Source: JANOAR01 sp031411235
GTDB taxonomy: Bacteria > Verrucomicrobiota > Verrucomicrobiia > Verrucomicrobiales > Verrucomicrobiaceae
NCBI GenBank assembly: GCA_031411235.1
Contig: JANOAR010000110.1
Coordinates: 1 to 29,687 of the forward strand
DNA length: 29,687 bases
Direction: 5' to 3'
In this document: positions 22,560-29,687 of the stretch, piece by piece
How positions within the stretch are numbered: the first letter of the stretch is position 1
Layout: the number at the start of each line of letters is the position of its first letter
Translations under genes and position numbers: made by a program
The notes under the pieces: model-generated
Told to the model about the DNA's origin: nothing
The model's database searches: none
The model's input: only the letters and a program-made list of their open reading frames with translations

Positions 22560-24476
22560 ATGACGCACGAGCCCGCTGATTCATCGAAGCGCGTGCGAAT
22601 CGCCCAGATTTGCCTTCGCTTCATCGGCCTCGCGCTAGTGGTCTTTCTCATCAGCGTCTCTGGAAAAAAATGGAGCCTCGGACTCGACACCTGGAGCAAC
22701 AGCCCAAAACCCAAGTTGATCGACCTCGTCCACGGCTGCTGGTGGTGGGCCGCCGTGGGCAACTTCATGCTCTGCTGCACCCTCACCGCCACCGCCCGCT
22801 GGTGGGCAAAAAAGGGCAGCACCCACGAGCAGACCGCCAGCGCCCCCTTCTCCCGCCGCTTCTGGCTCGGCCTCCTCGTCATCATCGCCATCGCTGCCGC
22901 CCTGCGAGCACCACGCCTCGGCCTGAGCCTCTACAACGACGAATCCTACGCCTTCCGCACCCACATCGCCGGAGCCTACGCCGACGCCAAGCCCGGCGAA
23001 ATCACCCCACCCACCTTCAAGCCTCAGACCTGGCTCAACACCTGTTACCTCAACTCACGAGGGAACAACTCCATGCTCTACTCCGTCCTCGCCCGTGCCA
23101 GCTACGACACCTGGCTCTCGGCCACAGGCACGCCGCGCGGCGTCATTAATGAAACCGCCCTGCGCCTTCCCGTCCTACTCGCATCCCTGCTCGGCATCGC
23201 CGTGTTAGCTGCCCTCGGCCACCGCCTCGGCGGCGCACGTCTGGGCCTCATCCTCGCCCTGCTCGCCGCCTTTCATCCCTGGCATATGCGGTACAGCGTC
23301 GAGGCACGCTGTTATGGCCTGCTCTTCCTCCTCCTGCCGCTGCTCGCCTATTGCCTCGACCGCGCCTGGCACACCCAGCGCTGGCGCTGGTGGCTCGCCT
23401 TCGCAGGCGTGCAATTCCTCACCCTCAACAGCTTCTTCGGCTGCGTCTTCCTCATCGCCTTGCTCAACGCCATCCTCATCGCCCACGGCCTTATTTCCTG
23501 GCATCGGCATAACCATAGCCCCGCCCTCTGGCGCACCGTCCAGCTCGGCATTGCAGGCCTCATCGCCGCCATGCTCTACGCCCAGACCAGCCTGCCCCTC
23601 TACCTGCAAAACCAGCGCTTCCTGGCTCAAACGGACGTGCTTCGCGGCAGCTTCGACTGGCCATGGTTCGCCGACCTCGGCTCCCTGCTGCTCGCAGGCA
23701 TCCCCGCCTTTGATCTCGACCCTACCAACGCCCTGAGCCATAGTGCCGTTCATCAGCCGTGGCACCTCTTCTTCATGCTCGTGCTCCTCATCGGCACCCT
23801 CGGCATCGTCCTCATGCAACTGCTGCTCGAAGCACCTCGTCACACGCAGCTACCGCTTCAGTCGCCCGCCAACCATTCCCTGCTGATCGCCATGACCTTC
23901 AGCCTTGCCAGCATCGGCGGCCTGTTTGCTACCGTCGCCGTGTTCATGGCCAAAGGCCTCACCCTTTTGACGTGGTACGGCATCTTCGTCCTTCCCGCCG
24001 TTATCCTCCTGCTCGGCTACGGCATCACATGGCTGTCGCATCGAGCAGGCTGGCTCAGCGCCAGCGCCGTCATCGCCATCTTGCTGCTCGGCTGGCTGCG
24101 TCCCATCGAACACTTCGCCAAGTACAGCCGCGAAGACCTCCGCAGCCCCATCGAGCACGTCCACGCCCAGCCCTACCCAGCGCTTCTCACCGACGGCAAA
24201 AACATCAGCATGGGCTGCTTCTGGTCCAACTCCCCCATCTACGATCCCCGCATCGTACCCCTGTGGAAAAAGGAAGAACTGCAAGCCATGATCCAGCACG
24301 CCCGCAGCACCCACACCCCCCTCTGGATCGAGCACGCCTTCAGCGACAGCGCCCGCCGCGAGCAACCTGAACTCTACGCCCTCGTCCACGACACCACGCT
24401 CTTCGAGTTTATCAAAACCTTCCCCGGCCTCGACTACGAGATGTCCACTCACTACCTCTTCCGGCTGAAGCCGTAG
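22560..24476 (+). CDS. GT-C-type multi-pass glycosyltransferase (PMT/ArnT-like)
   Basis: A 638-residue integral membrane protein with about a dozen hydrophobic segments. It has the two landmarks of polyprenyl-phosphate-sugar-dependent GT-C enzymes: an acidic Asp-Glu in the first large outer loop (LYNDESYAF, Asp127-Glu128) and the stretch HPWHMRYSVEARCYGLLFL, which resembles the S-P-x-x-x-x-Y-S-x-E-A-R-x-Y signature of the dolichyl-phosphate-mannose mannosyltransferase-like family. It should transfer a sugar from a lipid carrier to an acceptor on the periplasmic side. The acceptor is unknown. The C-terminal outer domain (about 540-638) is not recognised. It follows the zinc-ribbon protein by 3 bp, which makes that protein a candidate partner. 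Its 3' end converges on the PAP2-like gene. Confidence 0.78.
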   Translation: MTHEPADSSKRVRIAQICLRFIGLALVVFLISVSGKKWSLGLDTWSNSPKPKLIDLVHGCWWWAAVGNFMLCCTLTATARWWAKKGSTHEQTASAPFSRRFWLGLLVIIAIAAALRAPRLGLSLYNDESYAFRTHIAGAYADAKPGEITPPTFKPQTWLNTCYLNSRGNNSMLYSVLARASYDTWLSATGTPRGVINETALRLPVLLASLLGIAVLAALGHRLGGARLGLILALLAAFHPWHMRYSVEARCYGLLFLLLPLLAYCLDRAWHTQRWRWWLAFAGVQFLTLNSFFGCVFLIALLNAILIAHGLISWHRHNHSPALWRTVQLGIAGLIAAMLYAQTSLPLYLQNQRFLAQTDVLRGSFDWPWFADLGSLLLAGIPAFDLDPTNALSHSAVHQPWHLFFMLVLLIGTLGIVLMQLLLEAPRHTQLPLQSPANHSLLIAMTFSLASIGGLFATVAVFMAKGLTLLTWYGIFVLPAVILLLGYGITWLSHRAGWLSASAVIAILLLGWLRPIEHFAKYSREDLRSPIEHVHAQPYPALLTDGKNISMGCFWSNSPIYDPRIVPLWKKEELQAMIQHARSTHTPLWIEHAFSDSARREQPELYALVHDTTLFEFIKTFPGLDYEMSTHYLFRLKP

Positions 24477-24486
24477 CTTCTACGCA

Positions 24487-25071
24487 TCATTCGTCTCTCT
24501 TCATCCTGGCCACCAGTATTCCCAGCCCCGCAGCCCCCAGCCCCATGATAATATCAACGGGCCGATGCTGCCAAGTCATCGCGATGGTCGGCAAACCAAG
24601 CGCCAACATAACCCACAGCCAAGTGCGCCAACGAGGATACTCCTGAGCCACATACCATGTGGCGACGCATGGTAGAACGGCATGGCCGCAAGGGCGGATA
24701 TTGTGCGGCAGATCAATTGCCGTCATGACACTGTACGTAGCATTCCACCAGCCCTCAGCAAAGGCAGGGCGTGGCAGCATCGTAGGCGATAGCAACCACC
24801 AAGGAGCCACCAGTAGATAGCCCACAACAGCGGATATGAGGCAATCACGAAAGCGCACAACACTCTGCAAAGACACGGGCAACAGCCATCCCACCAATAA
24901 CAGCCCCAAATACGGCAAAGTCATGATCGGCCAAAAAGGCACCCACGACGGCATCATCAACACCTCGGGCGGACTCGGCTGATTATGGTTAGTAACCAAA
25001 TAACAGGTCATCATCGACCCACCCAGAAGCGTCATAACCCAAAAGCGATACCAAGCCGTATGCGGTGTCAT
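24487..25071 (-). CDS. PAP2-like membrane phosphatase/phosphotransferase-related protein
   Basis: A 194-residue membrane protein with about five transmembrane segments. Two pieces match the PAP2 superfamily: NIRPCGHAVLPCVATWY, where PSGH of the canonical second motif becomes PCGH, and TWQHRPVDIIMGLGAAGLG, matching the third motif with its His and Asp. The first motif (KxxxxxxRP) is not evident, so activity on lipid phosphates (for example undecaprenyl or phosphatidate) is possible but not certain. The ATG at 25071 was chosen because the longer frame adds a polar, Ala/Gly-rich stretch that is a shadow of the upstream gene. It starts 2 bp after the upstream gene's stop, so the two form an operon. 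Confidence 0.6.
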   Translation of the reverse strand: MTPHTAWYRFWVMTLLGGSMMTCYLVTNHNQPSPPEVLMMPSWVPFWPIMTLPYLGLLLVGWLLPVSLQSVVRFRDCLISAVVGYLLVAPWWLLSPTMLPRPAFAEGWWNATYSVMTAIDLPHNIRPCGHAVLPCVATWYVAQEYPRWRTWLWVMLALGLPTIAMTWQHRPVDIIMGLGAAGLGILVARMKRDE

Positions 25072-25073
25072 AG

Positions 25074-25700
25074 TCACTTCGTCCAGTCGATCCGCCGCAG
25101 CGCTCGCACCACCAGCACGATCACCAGCAAGCCACTCAGCTCCACCGCGATCCGCACCCATCCCCATTCATCGCGCCTCGGCACCTCGATCTCAGGCGTC
25201 ATATCCTCCGCGATCAGCAGCTTCCAGGGCTTCGCTTCCTCCCCGTGACCGGGCTCACTAGCCTTCCAAAAAAGCACATCGTGCTTGCTCCCCTTGGGCA
25301 CCTGGAAGCGCACACTCGCGCCCGTCGGTAGCCACTGCCATGTCGCGACGAGGAGTCGGTGCGATGTCTTATTCGCCTCCTCAGAGTAGGGCATCGGCGA
25401 AGTCAGATCGAGCTGCGAACGCGCCTCCACCCGCAGCGGAGCCAGCGCATCCAGCCGCCGCCAGCCACCCTCGATTTCCACCCGCAGCAGATCCCCCAGC
25501 GCCGCCCGCGCCTCCGCCTCGTCAGGGATCATCGGGTTATCGCCATAGTCCGCCGTCATCTCCAGCGTCACCCGGCGTTCCGCATCAAACGACAGCTTGG
25601 CCAGTAGAAACTCAGCGCCATGCCCCCGCGCCTGCTTCGGCAGAAAAACAGCGGCACCAGCCGTGAACAGCAAAAAAGACACGCAACGTAGCAACATCAT
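25074..25700 (-). CDS. Exported protein with C-terminal membrane anchor, unknown function
   Basis: A 208-residue protein I do not recognise. It has a signal peptide (MLLRCVSFLLFTAGAAVFLP, cleaved near QARGHG), a beta-rich ectodomain (EFLLAKLSFDAERRVTLEMTADYG, LLVATWQWLPTGASVRFQV) and a C-terminal transmembrane helix (WVRIAVELSGLLVIVLVVRAL) followed by a basic tail RRIDWTK, so it would sit in the inner membrane with a periplasmic domain. It is the first gene of a two-gene operon with the PAP2-like protein and diverges from the S1/P1 nuclease gene. Confidence 0.7.
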   Translation of the reverse strand: MMLLRCVSFLLFTAGAAVFLPKQARGHGAEFLLAKLSFDAERRVTLEMTADYGDNPMIPDEAEARAALGDLLRVEIEGGWRRLDALAPLRVEARSQLDLTSPMPYSEEANKTSHRLLVATWQWLPTGASVRFQVPKGSKHDVLFWKASEPGHGEEAKPWKLLIAEDMTPEIEVPRRDEWGWVRIAVELSGLLVIVLVVRALRRIDWTK

Positions 25701-25788
25701 AGCCGCCTCCTCTCGCGGCGTTCATCCCTGGCCGAAAGTCCAAGCTTTGAGATTGTGCCCCCACCCTCGATTTGATTCAATCCATCCC

Positions 25789-26832
25789 ATGTCCGCCCCC
25801 GCCCTGCTCATTCGCCTACTGCTCGCCCTCCTCCTCATTTCCCACGCACCACCAGCCCAGGCCTGGAGCGGCGGCGGCCACAAAACCCTCGCCCTCATCG
25901 CCTACGAGCGCCTCACCCCAGCCGCCCGCAGCAAGATCGCCACCCTGCTGGAGAAGCATCCCCGCTTTCACGACGACTTCGCCGCCGAGATGCCCGCCAA
26001 CGTGCAGAGCGGCCCCAAGGACGAGCGCGAACGCTGGATCTTCTGCCAAGCCGCCATCTGGCCCGATAAACCACGTGGCTACGACGAAGCCACCATGAGC
26101 GCCCTGCGCGACCAGTACCACCGCGGCCCCTGGCATTACATCAATACCCCCGTCTTCCTCGACGACGCCTCCAAGACCGCCCTGGAGAGCACCCTCAACG
26201 TCAACCTTAGCCCCGAGTGGAAACCCGACACCCCCGAGAACGCCATGAACGCCCTGCAACTCCTCTACATGGCCGCCACCACGCTCAAAGACCCCGCCCT
26301 ACCCGACGAGCGCAAAGCCCTGCTCCTCTCCTGGATTTTCCACGTCGTCGGCGATCTCCACCAGCCCCTGCACTGCGTCGCCCTCTTCGCCCAGCCCGCC
26401 CTCACCGATCCCCGCGAAGGCGACCGTGGCGGCAACCGACTCTTCTGGCCCGACAACTCCCCCTTCAAGCGCATGACCCTACACGCCTACTGGGACCTCA
26501 TGCTGCGCTCCAACCTCGATGCCCAGCAAGCCCACGATCAAGCCACAAAACTACTCGACGACACCCACCTGCGCCCCAAAGCCGAAGCCGCCCTGCTGAC
26601 CCCCTACCCCGCCCAGTGGGTCGAAGAAGGAGCCGCCCTCGCCCGCACCGCCGTCTATACCCCGGAAGTGCTCGACCAACTCAAAGGCAAAACCGCCGAC
26701 GCCGCAGGCGACATCCAAATCCAGCCCCCCAGCACCGATTATAAAACCCAAGCCACCGCCCTCTCCCACGAGCGCATCACCATCGGCGGCTATCGGCTAG
26801 GGCAACTGCTAGAGCGCCTCTTCGCCCCGTAG
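25789..26832 (+). CDS. Secreted S1/P1-family nuclease
   Basis: Zinc-dependent, exported single-strand nuclease/3'-nucleotidase of 347 residues. The signal peptide ends at PAQA, leaving Trp26 as the mature N-terminus; in this family the N-terminal Trp is itself a zinc ligand. The tri-zinc ligands can be followed with P1 spacing: Trp26 and His31 (WSGGGH), the HYINTP histidine, His185-Asp189-His195 in HVVGDLHQPLH, and the HAYWD pair. DRGGN is also present. The ATG at 25789 was chosen because it starts the signal peptide; the frame is open further upstream. It probably degrades extracellular or periplasmic nucleic acid for phosphate and nucleosides. The C-terminal region is typical and intact. 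Confidence 0.92.
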   Translation: MSAPALLIRLLLALLLISHAPPAQAWSGGGHKTLALIAYERLTPAARSKIATLLEKHPRFHDDFAAEMPANVQSGPKDERERWIFCQAAIWPDKPRGYDEATMSALRDQYHRGPWHYINTPVFLDDASKTALESTLNVNLSPEWKPDTPENAMNALQLLYMAATTLKDPALPDERKALLLSWIFHVVGDLHQPLHCVALFAQPALTDPREGDRGGNRLFWPDNSPFKRMTLHAYWDLMLRSNLDAQQAHDQATKLLDDTHLRPKAEAALLTPYPAQWVEEGAALARTAVYTPEVLDQLKGKTADAAGDIQIQPPSTDYKTQATALSHERITIGGYRLGQLLERLFAP

Positions 26833-26876
26833 CCGAGGGCCGAGCCCCCCAGCGCCATCGCAGCACGAAATGTAGC

Positions 26877-26892
26877 TTCGACTTCAGTCGAA
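26877..26892. repeat. Small REP-like inverted repeat
   Basis: TTCGACT-TC-AGTCGAA, a 7-bp perfect stem with a 2-nt loop, sits in the gap between the convergent nuclease and PIN genes. The flanks (GTAGC before, AAATCCGTCGGAAG after) give it a REP-element look. There is no T-run, so terminator function is unlikely. Confidence 0.4.
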
Positions 26893-26930
26893 ATCCGTCG
26901 GAAGCCAAGCCAGCACCAAATCCCCTCAGC

Positions 26931-27350
26931 TCACGGCAAAAGATAGCGCTCAATAAACGCCGCTGGTGTGATGGGCTGCGGCTTGTACCCAGCCCCAGCC
27001 AGTGGGGCAAAATGGTGGTCGTCGGTAATCACGAAATCGGCATGAGCGGCGATGGCACAGTCAGCAAATTTATCATCGTCGGGATCAGTTAAAATGAGGT
27101 GGAAGCGGAATGACGTTTCAACGCGGATCATGTTGCCCAATCGCTCGTCCACCAAGCCAATGATGGCCTTCATCTTCTCCGCCTTTTGCCGCGAAGCCTG
27201 CCGTTGCATGATTTCTTCATACTCAAGCAAGATTTCTGTGGAAACGGCCCATTGCAGACGGCCATCAAACCACGCGTCGAAGATGGCTCGATGCTCATGC
27301 CCTGCGGTGAACATGCCAAGGACAACATTCGTGTCGATGCACACGATCAT
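26931..27350 (-). CDS. PIN-domain ribonuclease, putative type II toxin
   Basis: A 139-residue PIN-domain protein, expected to cut RNA in the cytoplasm using a metal held by acidic residues. These are Asp6 (CIDTN), Glu39/Glu43 (STEILLEYEE), the DPDDDKFADCAIAAHA segment (Asp93, Asp97) and Asp110 (VITDD). The DPDDDKF.DCA pattern is typical of the PIN_3/COG1569 group of putative toxins. The start codon overlaps the stop of the small upstream gene by 4 bp, the usual antitoxin-toxin order. RNA target unknown. Intact length. Confidence 0.85.
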   Translation of the reverse strand: MIVCIDTNVVLGMFTAGHEHRAIFDAWFDGRLQWAVSTEILLEYEEIMQRQASRQKAEKMKAIIGLVDERLGNMIRVETSFRFHLILTDPDDDKFADCAIAAHADFVITDDHHFAPLAGAGYKPQPITPAAFIERYLLP

Positions 27351-27586
27351 CGGTAGGGGTGCTTGTGCCGATGCTCCAGAATGGCCTCGGCGATGCTTAC
27401 CGAGGTGATGCGCCCAGAGTCCCAGTCTTGCTGCATCTCCCCGCCCAATTCGTCCGCCAGTCGCCGAGCCTCCATCTCAAGGAGCATGCGATGGACGGCA
27501 CCCACCTCTTCATCGGTCGCTGCCTCCAGCTTCCGCTGCACCTGACGTCGCGCTTCTTTCGGATCAGTCGTTATTAACATGCTCAT
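27347..27586 (-). CDS. Putative antitoxin partner of the PIN toxin
   Basis: A 79-residue, strongly charged helical protein immediately upstream of and overlapping the PIN gene (ATGA). Residues 10-45 (KEARRQVQRKLEAATDEEVG, then AVHRMLLEMEA) look like a helical segment, with no clear ribbon-helix-helix or AbrB motif that I can point to. The role is inferred from gene order and size. An alternative ATG lies at 27580 (third codon). The name antitoxin is therefore provisional. Confidence 0.6.
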   Translation of the reverse strand: MSMLITTDPKEARRQVQRKLEAATDEEVGAVHRMLLEMEARRLADELGGEMQQDWDSGRITSVSIAEAILEHRHKHPYR

Positions 27587-28034
27587 GTTTAAACTTTAAC
27601 CCTATACCCCAGCACATTCAAAACAAAGTTCAGCCCTCCGAGTGTCCTCAGCCATCAAGCCTTACACTCATTTCACGAGGATTGAGTCCCTCGTCGCTCC
27701 CCATTGCCTCCCTTCATCAATCAAAAATCTTTGGTCATCCATCCTCAATCAGATTCGCCTCAGCAATCCATCCTTGCCAATCTTACGCGAAGCCCCATCA
27801 TCGCGCCTCCCCGCTGCACCACGCCCAGCCCACCTCCGAGCTATGACCTCTCACCTCATCAACGACCAGAACCACATCGGCATCCATAGAAGGTAGGAAG
27901 ATGGGCGGTAGGAAAATTTGATGAACCCTGAACCGGATCACCCCAGCATCCACCCCAAACCCCCTCCTTCTTCAATTTTCATACCCCCAATTTTCCTACC
28001 TCCCCCTCCCCACGCCCAGCCAAACCTCAAACCT
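27587..28034. other. 448-bp gene-poor leader upstream of the tail-fibre/kelch gene
   Basis: No convincing gene. Open frames here are short, C-rich and without family character; the frame from 27918 into the kelch gene is only an upstream extension (Pro-rich, no signal). The segment holds the paired 15-bp repeats at 27892-28003 and presumably the promoters of both the toxin-antitoxin pair and the kelch gene, though I see no clear -35/-10. Confidence 0.6.
27892..28003. repeat. Two head-to-head dimers of a 15-bp repeat
   Basis: Right side: two direct 15-bp units at 27974-27988 (AATTTTCATACCCCC) and 27989-28003 (AATTTTCCTACCTCC). Left side: the reverse complement of the same unit, twice, at 27892-27906 (GGTAGGAAGATGGGC) and 27907-27921 (GGTAGGAAAATTTGA). 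The inner copies give a 12-bp perfect inverted repeat, GGTAGGAAAATT with AATTTTCCTACC, 70 bp apart. It lies in the presumed leader of the kelch gene. Confidence 0.7.
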
Positions 28035-29582
28035 ATGAAGACCCATCTCATCCTCCTCGCCTTCATCACCCTCAGCCTCGTCCCCGCCCTCTGCGCCCAG
28101 GTGCCGCAGCTCATCAACTACCAGGGCCGCGTCGTTGCCAACGGCACCAACTTCGATGGCACCGGCCAGTTCAAGTTCGCCCTCGTCGATGCCACCGGCG
28201 GCACCACTTACTGGAGCAATGACGGCAGCAGCACCGCAGGCAGCGAGCCCACCACCACCATCGCCATCACCGTCAGCAAAGGGTTGTATTCCGTGCTGCT
28301 CGGCGATGCCACCCAGCCGCACATGACCATCGTCCCAGCCACCGTCTTCACCCATGCCGACGTGCATCTGCGCATCTGGTTCAGCGACGGCACGAACGGC
28401 TCCCAACTCCTCTCGCCCGACAAACGCATCGCCGCCGTCGGCTACGCCCTGATGGCCGACAGCGTCAGCGATGGTGCCATCACCACAGCAAAAGTCGCCG
28501 CTGGAGCCATCACCACGCCCGCGCTCGCCGATGGCGCGGTCACCTCTGCCAAGCTCGCTCCCGGCGTCGTGCAGACCAGCAACCTCGCCGCCGCAGCCGT
28601 GGGCAATGCCCAACTCGCCAACCCCGCCCTCACCGTCACCGCAGGCAGCGGGCTCAGCGGTGGCGGCTTGGTCGCGCTCGGCGGCAGCATCACCCTGGGC
28701 AACTCTGGCGTGCTCTCCATCACCGCAGGCGGCGGCATCACCACCGATGCCAGCACCGGCAGCCTCACCCTCGGCAGCACCGCCACCAGCGCCAACACCC
28801 CCGCCGCCATCGTCGCCCGCGATGCCAGTGGAAATTTTGCCGCAGGCACCATCACCGCCGCCCTGTTAAAATTGCAGCCAGGAGTCCCTTTGGTCACCCC
28901 AGTGTTAGGAGCCGTGGAGTTCGATGGCACGAATCTGTTCGTGACCAACAACAACGCGAGCCCCACGCGGAAGACGGTGGCGTTCACGGATACACCGCTG
29001 GTTAATGCTCAGATTGCTGATGGGGCGATTACATCTGCGAAGCTTGAAGCTGGAGCGGCAGCGGCGAATCTCAGTGCCACAGGTCTGAGCGGTGTGCCCA
29101 GCGGCGCTCTTGTATTGTCAGCCACAGAAAGCGCTGTGCTTGTCGGCGCTGGTTATGTTCGGATTGGGGGCACGCTGGCACCAATTGAGTGGCAGCAGCG
29201 GGTTAATGGGACTCCACCCTCTGTTCGCCATAGGCACACAGCGATTTGGACTGGTGGTGAGATGATCATATGGGGCGGAACCAATGCCATAATTTATTTC
29301 AACGACGGTGGGCGTTTCAACCCAACGGCCAACAGTTGGACGACAATATCTACGACTGGCGCACCCACAGCGCGAAATCGTCACACGGCAGTGTGGACGG
29401 GTAGTGAGATGATCATTTGCGGTGGAGAAAATAGCAACTATACAAACACTGGTGGCCGCTATAACCCTGCCACTAACACCTGGACAGAACTGAGTACTGC
29501 TGGTGCGCCCACAGCGAGATCAGGTCACACGGCAGTGTGGACTGGCAGCGAGATGATCATTTGGGGAGGTGAGGTGCGCTAG
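28035..29582 (+). pseudogene. Secreted tail-fibre-like/kelch protein, truncated by an insertion sequence
   Basis: About 515 codons remain of a larger exported protein. The ATG at 28035 starts a signal peptide (MKTHLILLAFITLSLVPALCA). Next comes an N-terminal beta domain (VPQLINYQGRVVANGTNFDGT on to SPDKRIAAVGYALMAD), then an Ala/Thr-rich repeat zone (DGAITTAKVAAGAITTPALA, DGAVTSAKLAPG, DGAITSAKLEAG) of the kind seen in trimeric fibre proteins, and glycine-rich GSGLSGGGLVALGGSITLG. From about residue 400 kelch repeats begin, and the third breaks off after EMIIWGGE, where the frame ends in VR and a TAG. Past this point the DNA no longer follows the repeat and a transposase gene begins. Likely surface or secreted, role unknown. 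Base composition drops noticeably after about 28,870. Confidence 0.7.
29235..29573 (+). repeat. Kelch repeats, two full and one broken copy
   Basis: Repeats of about 48-49 codons start at 29235, 29382 and 29526, spaced 147 and 144 bp. Each begins HTA(I/V)WTG(G/S)EMII(W/C)GG, followed by a GGR(F/Y)NP..N.W...ST.GAPTAR tail in the two complete copies. Copies 2 and 3 are nearly identical at DNA level over the first 38 bases. Each would form one blade of a beta propeller, so at least three to five further repeats should once have followed. Confidence 0.8.
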
Positions 29583-29687
29583 ATTTCTGGACTAAGGGCA
29601 ATCCAACAAGACATAGACACCCATGAGCCAGAAAACTTATCAACGTTACACCCCCGACTTCAAGGAGAAGGCCCTCGGCCTTCTTGC
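29571..29687 (+). mobile_element. Left end of an insertion sequence (IS3-type, inferred), runs off the window
   Basis: The kelch repeat pattern is lost between about 29568 and 29580, and a transposase-like frame opens at 29623. The exact terminal repeat cannot be fixed from one end; a terminus starting at or near TGAGGTGC (29570) is possible. The target duplication cannot be seen. Confidence 0.55.
29623..29687 (+). CDS. Transposase N-terminus (IS3/IS911 OrfA-like helix-turn-helix), 3'-truncated by window edge
   Basis: The first 21 codons read MSQKTYQRYTPDFKEKALGL and continue. The (R)YTPDFKEKAL pattern is the start of the IS3/IS911 OrfA HTH domain, which binds the element's ends. Too short for a family-level call; another HTH_Tnp_1 element is possible. 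Only its position, directly after a broken repeat, gives added support. Confidence 0.6.
   Translation, partial: MSQKTYQRYTPDFKEKALGLL

Noticed and set aside
27918..28034. Upstream extension of the kelch gene (39 Pro-rich residues)
   Set aside because: It would bury the signal peptide and run through the repeat region; the ATG at 28035 starts a normal signal sequence.

Overview
The window looks like ordinary chromosome from a GC-rich Gram-negative bacterium, most likely a Verrucomicrobiota (Prosthecobacter/Verrucomicrobium-like). This is inference: an LptE-type lipoprotein implies an LPS outer membrane, start codons mostly lack clear Shine-Dalgarno sites, and the paired winged-helix regulator/membrane protein, the tail-fibre-plus-kelch secreted protein and the intergenic TTTTCCTACC-type repeats recall that phylum. 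No rRNA, tRNA, CRISPR or prophage was seen. Coding density is high, and most genes are housekeeping genes scattered outside their usual operons.

Layout. 1-4.4 kb: 3' end of a dGTPase gene, a convergent LprI-like secreted protein, then a co-directional run of cobalamin adenosyltransferase, a secreted TPR protein and LptE, closed by a strong terminator. 4.4-7 kb: an HscC-type Hsp70 converging on a solitary hisF. 7-9 kb: a small self-contained regulatory unit (palindromic operator, membrane protein, winged-helix regulator) followed by ispH, which carries a second, imperfect copy of the operator in its leader. 9-11 kb: a ferritin-like di-iron protein, a small membrane protein and a YafK-type L,D-transpeptidase-fold protein. 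11-13 kb: aguB and aguA overlap and would convert agmatine to putrescine; a terminator follows. 13.1-18.3 kb: an unusually long SMC protein and a DagK-like lipid kinase. 18.3-20.8 kb (minus strand): a single ORF fusing a NadD-type adenylyltransferase to an NAD kinase, overlapping a GT4 glycosyltransferase by 4 bp. 21-24.5 kb: a zinc-ribbon membrane-anchored protein and a GT-C multi-pass glycosyltransferase. 24.5-27.6 kb: a PAP2-like membrane protein with a secreted partner, an S1/P1 nuclease, and a PIN toxin with a small upstream partner. 27.6-29.7 kb: a gene-poor leader with 15-bp repeats arranged head to head, then a secreted tail-fibre/kelch protein cut off inside its third kelch repeat by an insertion sequence that runs off the window.

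The observations most worth following are: (i) the NadD-NadK fusion, whose adenylyltransferase domain has an altered HxGH motif; (ii) the regulator/operator circuit that appears to reach ispH; (iii) the paired 15-bp repeat dimers upstream of the kelch gene, and that gene's disruption; (iv) the SMC protein with an acidic head-proximal insert and an acidic tail. I did not find a wholly unknown multi-gene defence or metabolic system here.
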